A stretch of DNA of 64,000 nt from Epiperipatus broadwayi (GCA_028023455.1 JAQFVV010006245.1:5577276-5641275), one strand, 5' to 3'. Numbered from the stretch's first letter, positions 13,658-27,094 are shown. The notes: generated by a model not told the origin, from the sequence alone. Made by a program: numbers and translations.

Positions 13658-16600
13658 TCATAGACTGGATCTCTGTTTCAAGTGTGACCATGTGGCTGCA
13701 AATATATCTGGTTGAGCTAGGATGCTGTCTCTTTTTCTTAACAGTTCTAGTTTTATTGAATATGTTGCTGGGTGGCGTCGAGGGTTATTGGCAAGTGCAA
13801 AAGTGCATCTGGTGCACCAGTAGGCATAAAGGCTGTATGTTGCTGCACGAATAGCAGGGTTGTTGCCTTTTTTAAATGTATTTATTATTTCATCAATTGA
13901 AATGATAGCCTTTCTGTATGTGGTAAACATTGTGCGACGTATTGTTTCTAGGGCACTGCAGGAATGAAGAAAATGATCTTGTGTCTCTTCTTCTCTATGA
14001 CATAGCCCGCACATGGGGTCTATATTTGTATAGAATCTACGAAATCTAAGGAAATGGGTTGTGGGTAGAGCATTGAGATTAAGCTTAAGCAGAAAATCGA
14101 ATAATTTTGGTTCTAATGACCATTTTCTGAATTGTTGCAGTAGTTGCCTGTTGTCTATTCCAAGAACTGATGGATGTAGATTGGGTGTCTGGTTTGGATG
14201 TAGTATATTGTAAATGTCCCAGTATGTATACTTGTTGTCATTATTGAGTGATATTTTGTTGTATATTGGCTTGAGTTCTTCAATCAGTGTGGATAGATAT
14301 CCATATGAAGGGGGTGGTCTGTCTGTGGGTATTATACTGATTACACACTCCAGGTCTGGAAATCTTTTTATGGTTGCTGTTATTAGATTTACTGATTTCT
14401 GTGTGTAAAAAACATTGATTGTATGGAGTCCAAGTCCATTGCTATGTGGTGGTCTGCTCAGCTTTTTTAAAGAGGTTGCCACTGTCTTTCTCTTCCATAT
14501 TAGTTTGTTACAGATTGATGAGGTGTTAGATATGAATGTTTTTGCAAATTTGATTATAGGTGTATAGTATGTAATTTTTGTAGTTATAAGTTGATTAAAT
14601 AGTGCTACCTTTGCATATATTGACAGGTATGACTTTTCAAGTGAGGCTGTGATTTTTTCAGCATCTATTTTTAATTTATTTTGAATTTTTTGCCTCATTC
14701 CATTGGTTCCAAGGTAGAATGGGAAACCAAGGAAAGCAGATGGTTTACCATTAAACATCTCTGTACAGTGCTTGCCTGTGTATATTGACCATGCAGCAGT
14801 TTTATTTGTGTTAATTTTTAAATTAAAATTTGAGGTATAATTCTTGATTATCTCTTGTAATATGGGGAGGTTCTTTTTAGAGGGGAGGAAAACGGTTACA
14901 TCGTCCATATAGGCTATGCATGATATATTTAAAGCAGTGTTTGGAATTTGAATGCCTTTTATTTTTTTCTGTATCTCTATTAATAGAGGATTTATATATA
15001 TTGTAAAGAGTAAGGCACTCTGGGGGATCCTTGTGGGATGGATTGACTCGGTCTGAAGGCTGGTGATTTTTTTCCCATTCAATGTGATGTGAATTTCACG
15101 GCTGAGTAGCAGATTTGCTATTATATATAGTAGGGATGGAGGTGTTGTTGTTTTTTTCAGCACGTCTAATAATTTGGCTATAGGCACTGAGTCAAAAGCT
15201 GCCTCAATGTCTAGTTGAACTATAATTGGTGCATATTTCTTTCTTTTTTTACTACTTCGATAATTGTTTTGTACATTAAGGCACCCTGGCCAATGGATGA
15301 TCCTTTTTTGGCATATTGTGCTGATGATAACACAGGGAGTATGTGTTGTTCTATTTTTTCCTTTATCACTCTTTCAAGAATTTTTATTCCTAAAGGTCCC
15401 ATTGAAATTGGTCGTAGATTAGATAAAGATGATATTGCTGTTGGTTTTTTGTTAAATGGAACCATTGCAATTGGGTATAGACTTTGTATGTTGTAAATTT
15501 TTTGGGATATGTAATTGGCTAGATTGCACAGGTATTTTGCTGTGAAGTGACTAAGATGTTTGAACACAAATTTGGGAATTCCTTGTGGTCCTGGGTGACA
15601 TGTGTTTGTTATTGTTGCAAGTTGAAATACAATGTCAGTTGTTGTTATTGGTGTATCTGTTTCAGGGTCTCCAAATATGTCTTCATTTGGTATGTACACT
15701 CTCTGTTTTTGCAGTATTTTTTTAAAGTGTTGATATATTGGGTTTATCATGTTATGTCCAGCTGTTATAGAGCCATCTATTTCAAGTGCCATAGGCACTC
15801 TGACTGTGGATGGGTATCCCAATGCCCACCGTATGTATGCTCTGGTCCAAGTATGTTGTTGTGTAAGGCATATTTTTTTCTTTTTTTATTGCTACATATT
15901 GCTTTAGTGTATTGCATGTATTGTTGTACATTTCTGTAAGTTTTTTAATTTGTGTTTGATTATCTGTAGTTGGTCTGGAAATGGTTATTCTTTTATGTAG
16001 TTCATCTGCCAATGCTAATAATCTGGTGGGGGGTGTTGAGTTGCAGGTAATATGATTGATGTTGAAAGAAAGTATATTGGTGAATGCTATATACTTTTGT
16101 ACTGGATCGAGTGACATGTTTTGAAGTTTTTGGAGCATTATATATGTTTCTGAATATAAGAATTCAGTTGTTTGTGCTGGAAGAAGTATTCGCATAGTCT
16201 TTTGGAGGGCTATTGTTGTATTTTGTATTTTTGTTAGGTCGAGGGTGATGAACTGAGCAGCATGATCTGAGATTATAGATGGACAGAGTTCAAGATTAAA
16301 ATAATGATGTAACATTGGTGAGTAGAAACACAAATCAATAAGTGACTTATATCTATTGTTATTAAAAGATATTGAGTTTGATGGGAGAAAACCCTCAGCA
16401 CTCATAAGTGGGATTGTTATTTGATGGATCCATTTGGTGACAAAAGTTTGGTAGGTCATGTTGAAATCTCCCAGGAGTATTATGGGATTTGGTGTTGCTG
16501 TAAGCATTGAATTTATTGTTGCTATTATTCTGGAGATGATGACAGGGCCTGGTGGTATATATACAAATACTAGGTTAAGTGTGATATTTTTATGATGGAG

Positions 16601-16894
16601 TGTTAATATGATAAGATTAGAGTCAATATATATAATTTTAAAAGAATCGAAAGGGCAGTTGTGTGAAATAATTATGCCTGTGCCACCTGATGGTGATGAT
16701 GATTGCCTTGAGCAGGCACAAAAACCTTGGTTGACTAAATATTTTGATGGATCAATTTGAGAGCTGCTGTATATTTTTGTTTCCAAAAGCCCCAGTATGT
16801 GTGGTTGTGTTGTATGTAACCATTTTTTGAGATCAAAAAGTTTTTTGGTGGCATTTAAGCCTCTAATGTTGAGCGATCCAATTTTTATCTTCAT
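13658..16894 (-). pseudogene. LINE ORF2: APE-type endonuclease, reverse transcriptase, zinc-binding C-terminus (frameshifted)
   Basis: It lies in three overlapping frames: 16894-15782 (endonuclease), 15822-15220 (start of RT) and 15187-13658 (rest of RT and C-terminus). Shifts occur near 15800 and 15200. Endonuclease motifs are all present in order: SLNIRGLN, LLETK, VYIPPG, LLGDFNM, LIDLCFYSP and ISDHAA. The RT shows NLRPISMGPLGIKILERVI, the motif A segment LDIEAAFDS (across the second frameshift) and the catalytic AYMDDVTVF. A loop that is normally QG-x-PLSPLLF reads PQSALLF and may have lost residues. The C-terminus has CGLCHREEETQDHFLHSC, a CCHC arrangement like the zf-RVT domain. Only two frameshifts in over 1,000 codons mark recent decay. 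Confidence 0.85.
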
Positions 16895-17116
16895 GTTTTA
16901 AATAATTTTTTAACAGGGTATTGATTTTTATTTTATTTTTAATACTAAATGTTTGTTTATATTGCAGTAGATGGATGCTGATACATATTTAAGACATTGT
17001 TGGGTTTATTATCAGTTTTTCTTTCATTTAATATTGCTTCAGACTCTATACAGGCAATTTGCGATGAAACCGAACAGGTGTCCATTTGTTGTTGGCTTAC
17101 ATCCATTTCTATTTCA

Positions 17117-18565
17117 TCATTTTCTAAATTGTATATGTCTGATGAGTTGTGCTTTTGGTCTGTTTTTTTTACCGATTTTGGATTCATGGTTCTTTGGTGG
17201 TCGACCTGGTTTTCTTTTTCCCTCTGGTGTATTTTCTTGAATAGGTGGAAGAGGAGCTTCTATTGCATCCATTATGTTTGATGCAGTTTTGTTTATAATT
17301 GTAGTTTTTTTTATTATTGGTATCTTTATATTATCTGGATTTATATTTTCATTATATAACTGTGTGTGTTTACTTTCTGTTTGTTGATTTTTACTTGGTA
17401 CACATTTTGTTTTATTGAGATGCTGATCCTGTGATGTAATTGCTGTATTTTGTGTTGTGGTTTCTTGAGAATTATTTTCGTTTGAATCTTGGATTTCTGT
17501 GTTAGTTTTTGTGTTATTATTTTTTTGGTTGGTCTTTTGGATAGGCAATTCTGATCCATTATTATTTTTGTTTGTGGGTGTTTGATCCTGTTTTTTTCCG
17601 GTTTCTATTATTTGGTTGCCAATGGATGTAGTGTTATTATAAATTTTATTTTCATCACTGGGTTGTTCTGGGGAGAGGATTTTAGTTTGTTCACAGTGAT
17701 TGCTTTTTGTGTTATCGCACTGAGTTGCTAGGTGTCCTCTCTGTCCACAGCCAAAACAAAGTGGCTTTAGACCTCTTATGTGAAGAGAGAGTGTCGCTTC
17801 TTGATCTGTAATCTGTGTTGGAATCGTTGAGGCGTCTACGTTTTTATGTAGTTTTATTTTAAATTCAAAACGATTACTACATATCGGTATAGGTGTGTCT
17901 TTTAAATATATAGGCTGTAGGGCAATTACTTTTCCAAACGGGTTTATCATTTTTTGAAAATCTTGTACGTTGTATTTAAGATAAGTATTTTTAAGCACTC
18001 CAGTAATTATATTTTTCCGGTTTTCATCTATAATTACGCACTCGTAATTATCAAGTGCTAAAATAGTGGATTGAAAACGTTCTTTTTGCTGCTGAGTATA
18101 AAAATCAATGGTTATATATCGAGAATTTGGGTGATCCGCGATACAAGAGATTGTTTCCCATAGTGCATTTTGCGTGATTGCTTCATATAATAAAGCTTTT
18201 GGGAAACGATATAATGAGCATTGATTATCGGTTACTGCGAGTACTAACGAAGTTGGTGAAAAAAACCTGCGAAATGTTTCAAATAACGTACGAGGCACCG
18301 TATTACTGAAACGGTCCGTCACATTTTCAAGCGTTTCTTTTGTCCAGATTGCGGCTGGGGGTTGATTTTCCTCTCTAGTGTTTAGATCAAGATTTTTTAT
18401 ATCATTTGTGTTTGTTCTACGGAAGCGCGGTATTTGAGTTGGTGCTGTAGTATTGCTATTACTTTTAAGTACTTTTGCATACGAAATAGGCGATGTTGAA
18501 ACTAACGATGTTGTTAATTTCGTATTGGTGCTTAATTCGCTCACGCTTGATTGGGCAGTAGCCAT
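17117..18565 (-). CDS. LINE ORF1, zinc-knuckle RNA-binding protein with AT-hook-like motif
   Basis: An open frame of 482 codons, complete from ATG to stop. The N-terminal half (about 60-250) is a mixed-charge region of unknown fold, possibly RRM-like. A single CX2CX4HX4C zinc knuckle, CFGCGQRGHLATQC, lies at about 270-283. Residues about 290-445 are low complexity, rich in Asn, Gln, Thr and Lys. Near residue 450 is KRKPGRPPK, which fits the AT-hook pattern (basic-GRP-basic). ORF1 proteins of this type bind element RNA to form the retrotransposition particle (established for the group). A second minus frame (17187-16957) overlaps the end and may be the original C-terminus after a frameshift. 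ORF1 ends 222 bp before ORF2 starts. Confidence 0.8.
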   Translation of the reverse strand: MATAQSSVSELSTNTKLTTSLVSTSPISYAKVLKSNSNTTAPTQIPRFRRTNTNDIKNLDLNTREENQPPAAIWTKETLENVTDRFSNTVPRTLFETFRRFFSPTSLVLAVTDNQCSLYRFPKALLYEAITQNALWETISCIADHPNSRYITIDFYTQQQKERFQSTILALDNYECVIIDENRKNIITGVLKNTYLKYNVQDFQKMINPFGKVIALQPIYLKDTPIPICSNRFEFKIKLHKNVDASTIPTQITDQEATLSLHIRGLKPLCFGCGQRGHLATQCDNTKSNHCEQTKILSPEQPSDENKIYNNTTSIGNQIIETGKKQDQTPTNKNNNGSELPIQKTNQKNNNTKTNTEIQDSNENNSQETTTQNTAITSQDQHLNKTKCVPSKNQQTESKHTQLYNENINPDNIKIPIIKKTTIINKTASNIMDAIEAPLPPIQENTPEGKRKPGRPPKNHESKIGKKNRPKAQLIRHIQFRK

Positions 18566-18787
18566 GATTTATTCTGACTCAAGTCAGTATTTTTTTATTT
18601 TTTAAAAAAAAGATATTAAAACACACCGATATTTTTCAAAAAACACTATTAATCTATTATATAATTCGATTTTTCCTGTATTATGTTTGTTTTGCGAATA
18701 ACAAGTTGGAACAAAAGTAAAAAATAAATACTTACATCGGAGAACTTAAGGATTGCTTCTTACCTCAGCAGAGATTTGCTGCGGGAT

Positions 18788-19808
<1,021 letters not shown>

Positions 19809-20700
19809 TATATCAACTTTTTTTTGAGGCCCAAATCTTGATTTAACACTGGGTAATATTATTAACATAAATCCTTTCCAAACTCATGCCCTGTTTCTGA
19901 TGTATGTAAATATGTCAGCAAATTTCTATCATATTTATGTTGAAATAGTCTTCTATATATTGATTTTTTGTTTCACCTACATAAGTTATTTTTATATTAT
20001 TAATTTGACACTTTTTACTATTAATTTAATATATTCCATTTATTTGATGATCTAAATTTTTATTATAATTACTACTTATTTTTTAAAATTATTAATCAAT
20101 TTTTTCTTTCTTTATTAACTATTCTCACATTTATTATATTATTAAATTTTTGAATAATTTTACCTATAACATTATTTAAATTTGTAACTACATAGTTCAA
20201 ACATCTATTAAATTTCTTACATTTTTCTTATAATTTTTTTTTCCTTTTCTAATGTTCTTGATAAATTTAATTTGTTATTTATTTTATTACCATTATTATT
20301 TTTGAAGCATCTCTCTATCCCATATACATCATTTGGGTATATAATCTTAATATATATCCCAATATTTACAAGGATTATTATGGGAACAATTTTATACAAT
20401 AAACTCTCTTCTAATGACGAAACAAAAACAAATATCAATACTTCTTAATCACCTTTAAAATATCCAATAGAGTAATCCAATTTAATGAAATAAACATTCT
20501 TTTTTTAATTACTCTTCATCAACAATAATCCAATTATAATTGTCTTTCTATTTTTTTGCAATCCAAATTGCAGTTCAGTTTAAAAATACAACTATTTAAA
20601 ACTTGAAATAATATCTACATATTTCATTAAAATTTCACATTTCATAGCATTAGAAACTTTTTCTAATGCAATTATAATCATTAAAAGAAAGTTTCCTCAC
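19809..20700 (-). mobile_element. Penelope-like remnant, coding half, continuation of 9370-10000
   Basis: It aligns with 28510-29000 (ggcccaaatct, aaactcatgcc-tgttt, atagtcttctatata, acataa-tta, tatattccatttattt-at). The minus strand encodes decayed matches to the GIY-YIG-containing C-terminus of the 28-kb copy: NYVVTNLNNVIGKI against NYVVKKLNKVISKI, and INVRIVNKERKN against LNIKVVNKKRKN. Further upstream in its own orientation, near 20650, is ILMKYVD-I, which looks like the RT YVDD motif with one Asp lost. Many stops. The outer limit is uncertain. Confidence 0.5.
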
Positions 20701-23489
20701 TGCTATTCTGAGCCATGAATTGCATTACAAACATTAACTAATTATATTATGTCCTGTTTCTCCATAATTTTAAAAATTATTTCATCAATTTTGTATATTT
20801 TGTCATTGTATATTTTGTCACTCTTCATTTCAATTGTAGCAATTAAATCTATACTACTATTATTTCACAGTTTATCTCTCTTCAATAATTTTTTTCTATC
20901 TTATCATTTCTTGTTTCAATTACTGCTTCATTTTTGTGAAAATTTTTCAATGTTTCATTTTACTATATATTAACCAAAACTATTTTTTCTTTAAAATTTC
21001 TTTATTTTCCTGCATTATTTTTCCTGTTTCTCTTGCCTACTTTTATCTATTTCAATCTTCATTATAATAATCTTTCTAACTATCCTTCACCATTATTTGT
21101 ATTTTTTTGCATTTTAATTCTGTTATTATTCTATTAATCATCTTATTAACAAAATACTTTTACTCCTTTCATACTGTTTATATTACAGCACCCTTTAAAT
21201 TTCTATGATTATTTCCAAGATGAATCCAAATTTATTATTGAGTCTTATATTATTTGTTTGTGGTGTTTTTTAAATGCAACTAATAGTGGCATTGTGAACT
21301 AAAAAATTAAAATGTTTAACAATGTCTTTTTATTTAATGCATTTTTTGAATCAAAGTCAATTGAAACGGATTGACATAACTAGTCTAGCCACACTATACT
21401 TTTCTTTCCTGCAATAACTATCCCGTCTCATTAATCAAGATCCAAAATATCTTCATATCTTTAACTATAATTTTAACTGCACACCTTTCGGAAAAATTAT
21501 ATCCTTCAGCTGAAATCTATTTATTCTACAAAAATTGCATTATATCCCTTATAACTTATTTAAACATAAATATCAACACTAATACAAAATCTGACATTAT
21601 TACTATTTTTAATTAATTAAAATTTCATTACCATCTCTTATTTTAAAAACTTATTAATTTTCTAAAAACATATTATTGTAAATTATTATTTGTATAAATA
21701 AATTGCTTAACTAAAATTTATGCTATTGTGACTATTTGTGCATGAACATATTGCATATATCTTAAAAACTTACTTGTAACTATATACGTTTACATATTGT
21801 TGCAGCACTAATAAATACAATATATATATAATGTCAAAATTTTTTACCAATATATTTTATTATTCTTTTTGTACACGTTTTTTTTTAAGAAAAAATAAAT
21901 TTCAAAATTTTCACATTATACAATTCAAAACCAGAAAATAAGTATCCATTAAAAATTTATTCATGTTCAATCTATTTTTTTCATTTTTTTTTTCATGAAT
22001 AAACAAGTTACTTCTTTGTTTCATTTTGTTGACCATTGATTTTCAGTTTCCCCAAGTTTAACATATAAATCATATATAATTTAACAATTATTTTCACATA
22101 GCATTCACTTAAATATTATATTTTTGAAATTTACAAAAAAAAAAAAGTATGTATTTTTATAATTTACAAAATTTATTGTATTTCTGTATCTATTTATCAA
22201 ACAATATATTTCTATTAGAAAAATTGATACAGTAACATCTTTCAAATAAACAATTTGAAGTTTAATTTATCATTAAATGTTTAAATGAATATGTAAACAA
22301 AATATAACTATCTTTATAACTCTTGGTAAATTTTTCATAGCAGTAGTGTAAAAAATGAAATTAATTACTGTTCTTGTCAGATGAATGCTATTTTGATCTA
22401 TAGGATTTCAAAAACCTTAGCAAATTTAATTTGTACAAGTTTTTTATATACAAAAAGACTTTTATGTCATGTTTACATTGAATATAATGTTACATCAAGA
22501 CTAAGTAATTAAGATAGAATGTGATAAAAATAATAATTATCTCAAGGAAAAAATGATTATGGATTTAAAAGGCACAAATAAATTCTTGTATAATACTAAT
22601 TCAAAAATAAATAAATCCATTGTTCAAAAACATGATCATTTTTCATAGTATCATATTTGGTATATAATTATCTTGATGCATTTTCTGTACAGATTAACAT
22701 AATTTTGTAAACTTATAATTTAAATAACTGCCAATAGAACTTATGGTAAAAAATAATTAGAAATTATCTGAAAAACAAAGGTTACATTTAAAATAGTATT
22801 ATAAAAAATAAAAAAAAGCATATAGCAACTAAAAAATTAATGCATACTTATTTAGATGAAATAAGTTTGTGCTTGCTGTAGGGGATGACAATTCAAAATA
22901 AAAATTTCAATATCAATTATGAAATAGAATTTTTTTCTCCCCAAATTTTAACACTTTAAAAAATAAATGATTGCATAGCACCCATATAGTGATTTAAAAA
23001 AGCAAACTATTTTATCCCTTTTACCTTGCAAAATGAACGGGGGGGATAAGAAATCATATTCAAATGCCATCTGAACTAAAAAAAAAACACACTATTTCTA
23101 TCAATGATGTCAATTGACTTATTATTTGTATATTTATTGTAAAAAAACTTTCAAAATTTAGTTGTAAAAAACAAATTAGTTGTTGGAACCATTTGATAGA
23201 ATTAACAAAAAGTTGCATATTTTCCTGAACTCAGTAAGAAATAATTCTTTTATTCTGACGTTTAAAAAAAAAAAAAATAGATGTTAGAATATTTCAGAAA
23301 AAGACATTCCAACACTAATCCGCTAATCATTATCATATATAGATGAATAAAAAAATATTACTAGTTATTATGTGTATTAAATCTGGTATATAAAAGTTTG
23401 TAAAATTAAAATTTCAATTTTATCTTAACTAATTTCGTCATATAAATGAATATTGTAATGAAAAATTGTTGAAAAATTATAAAAATTAC
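20701..23489. other. Non-coding, AT-rich part of HYI intron 2
   Basis: Poly-T and poly-A rich with no recognisable gene or repeat family. The left part (to about 21600) may include more of the decayed Penelope-like element, but I could not confirm any motif there. Confidence 0.5.
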
Positions 23490-23601
23490 CTTTTGCATTG
23501 CAGACCTTTTGCATATTTAATGGTTAATTCTAGACTTTCTTGAAATTCAGTTTGCTTAGATGACAAAGCTGCAAGACCATATCCTCCAAAAGTCTTGTCA
23601 C
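23490..23601 (-). CDS. HYI: Hydroxypyruvate isomerase, exon 2
   Basis: A 112-bp exon with acceptor TTTTTACTTAG and donor GTAATT. Exon 1 ends CCA-G and this exon opens GT-GAC-AAG, so the junction reads HPGDKTFGGYGLAAL. This matches the PPGDQEKGEMGLGAVPGR segment of vertebrate HYI and AGDWAAGERGIACIPGR of bacterial Hyi. The rest, SSKQTEFQESLELTIKYAKG then LQCK, is the family's conserved helix (FREGLEQAVRYAKALGC). The last two bases (AG) start the Arg codon completed by exon 3, 19 kb away. Confidence 0.9.
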
Positions 23602-23655
23602 CTAAGTAAAAACGTTTCGAAATATATTTTCTATTACGTTAACAAAATATATATA

Positions 23656-23874
23656 TTTTTAATTTGTCCAGTAATCAACAAACAACATTTATCTAAAACA
23701 GATACAAGGCAAGGAATTAGCTATTTACATGGGTGAATACTTAGTAAGACACATTCAACGTAAAATATTTTAAATTTGCCCAAATAATCTAGAGGCAATA
23801 TTTATCTAAAATAAATACATAGCAAGGAATTAAATATTTACCTGGATGAATATTTAGTAAGACACATTCAACGT
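23656..23874. repeat. Tandem duplication (about 107 bp) covering the exon 1/intron 1 border of HYI
   Basis: Two copies, about 23656-23761 and 23767-23874, share blocks such as tttatctaaaa, gcaaggaatta, gtaagacacattcaacgt and ggtgaata/ggatgaata. The right copy contains the functional exon 1 end and splice donor. The left copy sits in intron 1 and carries a decayed exon end (VECVLLSIHP-like) with a GTAAAT donor-like site still visible. Identity is roughly 80 percent by eye. Confidence 0.8.
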
Positions 23875-24037
23875 TAGCTTTGTTTTTGGCTTCCACTATT
23901 TTTTCTAATGGTATATCAACAGGAAATGCAGATTCAACGGCTGTAAACCCGGCACTTTTAGCCGCTTGATAACGTTCCACGAAATTTGAGTTCTCTTGAA
24001 ACATAAAAGACAAATTTGCAGCGAATTTTAAAGACAT
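23842..24037 (-). CDS. HYI: Hydroxypyruvate isomerase, exon 1
   Basis: It encodes MSLKFAANLSFMFQENSN then FVERYQAAKSAGFTAVESAF, matching the N-terminus of HYI/Hyi (LRFSANLSMLF; FEKAAQCGFRGVEF), the first strands of the TIM barrel. It ends LLNIHPG at donor GTAAAT. I place the start at 24037, where MSLKF aligns with the start of known family members and the context (AACAAAATGT, A at -3) is good. An in-frame ATG at 24070 would add MNTVLNNLKNK, has T at -3, and is less likely, although a short targeting extension cannot be excluded. With the other three exons the product is about 162 residues so far. Probably a soluble enzyme; no signal peptide or membrane segment is visible. Confidence 0.9.
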
Positions 24038-24424
24038 TTTGTTTTTTAAATTATTTAAAACCGTATTCATTAATTAATTTCTTTAGAATATTATTCAGTT
24101 AAAATCTTATCCGGTTAAACTACTACAGGTTATTTACGTCAGCATGCTTGTATGTTTCTATTTATTTCTACGAATTAAAATTTAGGAAAGCGTAAAAGAA
24201 GCGAAAAAAAATTACACACGTACAAAAAAAATCTGTAAATATTTAATTTCACTAATATTTTATTAGCTCTAAATTTCTCAAATGCTTTAAGCTTTTTATC
24301 TGTATTTAAAATGATCAAGACTAAGTTTGCAATTTAAAAAAAAAATCAGAAAATATTGTTCATTCATGTACTTTAATCATTTTTTAAAAAAATAATAATA
24401 ATAAAGAGAGACACACTTTTTCAG
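24038..24424. other. HYI 5' flank, possible promoter region
   Basis: AT-rich, without a clear TATA box at a sensible distance. A TGACGTAA site (minus strand, 24134-24141) matches the ATF/CREB consensus and lies about 100 bp upstream of the start codon. With one site only, a regulatory role is speculation. Confidence 0.3.
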
Positions 24425-24613
24425 GGCTCTCAGATTAAGGTTCAAAATACAATCAGGCTATCAAAGGTTTTATCAATATCAAATAAATACTGCAATCAAT
24501 TACGCATAGCTCAGGATTTCGTAAAAAAGTTTGAGAACAGGAAATGACGTATGACCGAAACTGTGCACATTGAGCTCCAGAGTCTGCTACTTAACCACTG
24601 CATCATACCATGT
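24425..24613 (-). mobile_element. Probable tRNA-derived SINE
   Basis: The minus strand from about 24613 reads GGTATGATGCAGTGGTTAAG, which resembles a pol III A box (TGCAGTGGTTAAG, 24590-24602). About 30-40 bp on is AGTTTCGGTC (24553-24562), a B-box-like sequence. The spacing fits a tRNA head. The body would be the less AT-rich stretch down to about 24425. No second copy was found in the window, so the SINE call rests on the two boxes only. Confidence 0.4.
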
Positions 24614-27094
24614 ATGACAACTCATTATTAAAGAAATATAAATCCATACATTATTTACAATCTTTTTTATTTATTTAACTACTCTAAAATATTTACAAAA
24701 GTTTTAATTCTATTCGCAGTTAACTCAATATATATAAAAGCACAAAGCAAACAATTATTAATAAACAAGCAAAACTATCAACAACAGGTATGGTAGCATT
24801 ATACCAAAGTAGTAGTGAACCAGAAGAGAACACAAGATACATGTATCTTAAAAAAATATGCAATAGATAAAGATATCCAAAAGTTTTGTTTTAACCATGA
24901 TTTTCTATATATATACACATATATTGCCCTATGGCTTGATGCAGTGATAGTGTGACATTCTGGAACTCAAAGTGGATTGCAGTACAATTCTATCACTTCT
25001 AGTGCTCAAACTACTTATGAACTCCTGAACATAAATCATTCAATTATAATATATTTATTTATAAAACATATATTTATGTTTTGTATCATTTTTTAAAGCA
25101 CAATTTTTCTTTATTACCAAATTAAAAGGCACAGCATGATATCCATCTTACAGAGAATATGAAAAATTACAAATTCATTGTATAGATTTTTTTTTTTACA
25201 TATTTGCCTAATAGCAATTTCAAACTGCTTGTTTATGAAAGACTGATAATCTAAGTTGAAGGAAGTATGTGATTCTAGAATAAATGAAATGCATCTTCTG
25301 TGCATATATTGCAAAGCACACAATGTTAGATCAAAATTAAATTTAAATCTAAAGATGTGATAGTGTTTAGAATGAATAATTTTAGCTAAGATAGAAAGTG
25401 ACATCCACACATTATACTGAAAGTAGATATCTTTTTGTATTACTATAAGAGACATTCACAGTTGCATTAATATTTAACTAATTAATAAATTCAGTTTATT
25501 TGAGAGTAAAATCAGAAAAAAGTAATAATAATAAAGAGAGAGAGAGAGAGACAAAAATGATTCCAGTATATTGTAAAGCATTTAATAAATTAATTGCATT
25601 TGGTAAAGACTTACAGAAAAGACTTGTCAGTGTATCAGTATAATTTTTAGCTCTTATGAAAGATAAAAATTGTTTGGAATAGGTGTTCAAATCATCTCTA
25701 CAAATGGATTAGTGAGATATATTGAGGAATAATAGCTGAGTTAAAAATCCTAGATGTTTTGATTAGATTATTGATCGTAAATTGTTTATTGCTATCTTGA
25801 AGCATTCTCAAAAGTCATGTGAAATTAGTTTACTCACTTGTAAGATAGTTTTATGAAGAATGTAGATGTATATATATTCCTTTGCTATTATTCTACATTA
25901 GTGTTTCCTAAAATGGACGATAGTAACTGTTCCTGGAAAGCAGTAGTATCCTCAATTGCAAATGGGAACATTGAATAAAAAGAGAATAGCAGAAACATAA
26001 GGAAGATAAAAAAAAAAAAAGAAAAACCATTCATAAAAATTCAATTTGATCGAGAATTAAAGTCATAATGACTATTTTTCCAAGTAAACAAAAAAAAATG
26101 TAAGATATTAGTGGTCAAGATCCACTGTCAGTTGAATATGCATCAACAGAAATGTTTATGTAAAATTTATAAAATCTAATTTAGATCATTTATGAATTGT
26201 GTGACCAACAGATAACAACAACGCAAATGCAATTAGTATTTAATAAATTAAATTCTCATTTAATATCTTTGATCCCCATGTATTATGGATCACATATTAA
26301 CACATTATATTGTTGTTGTTTCAATAAAACAGCAATTTGTACATGAGTATTTTTATACATTTTCTTACTTACCTAATTTATGTCTGTGGGTCTTCTAGTG
26401 CTTATTAATAATACTCTTGCAACTGGTTTGTGGTGGCACAATATTATTTGAAGTACAGTATACTGCCAATATTTTTATTACAATATTAAAAAAAAACAGA
26501 GGAATAGCATTGTAAAAAAATATTTAGTATTAATATTTATTTATAATTGTCAAATCATCTGGTGTTAATTAGTAAATAAGATGAGTGTTAATAATAAAAA
26601 AAAGTGTTTAAATTACAGTAAATTAAAGTGAAACTATTAACTGATTTTTAATTGCTATTGATGTTTTTTTAAAATTAATTATTTTTTGATAAATTTATTT
26701 TGATATTTGACAACTTGATATTAAATACACACATGTATATGTGATGTGATACACTATGATTTCTCCTTAAATGGAGTCAGGAATCTCTCAACAACTATGC
26801 CCAGAGAAAACTATTGTTCCCTTTATAAATTATGAGTAACTAAATAAAGAAAACAATTAAAAGTATTGTATTTAATAAATATGTTGGTTAATTTGAAATA
26901 AATGTAGAGTGAATGGATAGTTTATTTACAGATATATAAAAACAACTTCCATACTTCACCATTCTTTTTAAATTCAGATTGCAATAAAAAACAAATGCCC
27001 CCACAAGATGCACTTCATGCTGAACCAGCACTCATCAGTTGGCCCAGGTCACTATCTCCCATATATATCTCTATTATATGAAGAGTATTTATCT
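24614..27094. other. Non-coding AT-rich stretch
   Basis: No gene recognised. A minus frame of 113 codons (25455-25114) is the longest open stretch, but it has no recognisable domain and a composition typical of chance frames. A short (GA)n run lies at 25536-25552. Confidence 0.55.

Larger units (their letters stand above)
13412..18787 (-). mobile_element. Full-length L1/Tx1-like LINE inserted in (ATT)n
   Basis: A 5.38-kb two-ORF non-LTR element on the minus strand. From its 5' end it has a leader (18566-18787), ORF1 with a zinc knuckle, a spacer, and ORF2 with endonuclease, RT and a C-terminal zinc-binding domain. A short 3'UTR ends in an AATAAA-containing stretch (CAATAAAGTTTTGCTTTGAAACA) and the (TAA)n tail. 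Both outer borders are ATT microsatellite (13245-13411 and 18788-19024), so the element sits inside one simple-repeat tract. The YMDD RT and zf-RVT-like domain argue for the L1/Tx1 group; a TAA tail is also known from I-type elements, so clade is tentative. The leader contains a splice-donor-like GAGGTAAG near 18760. ORF2 has two frameshifts. Confidence 0.85.

Noticed and set aside
14214-15939. Several plus-strand frames across the LINE ORF2 region
   Set aside because: Shadows of the minus-strand LINE coding sequence.
25114-25455. 113-codon minus-strand open frame
   Set aside because: No recognisable domain, no splice or promoter context, and composition typical of chance frames in AT-rich DNA.
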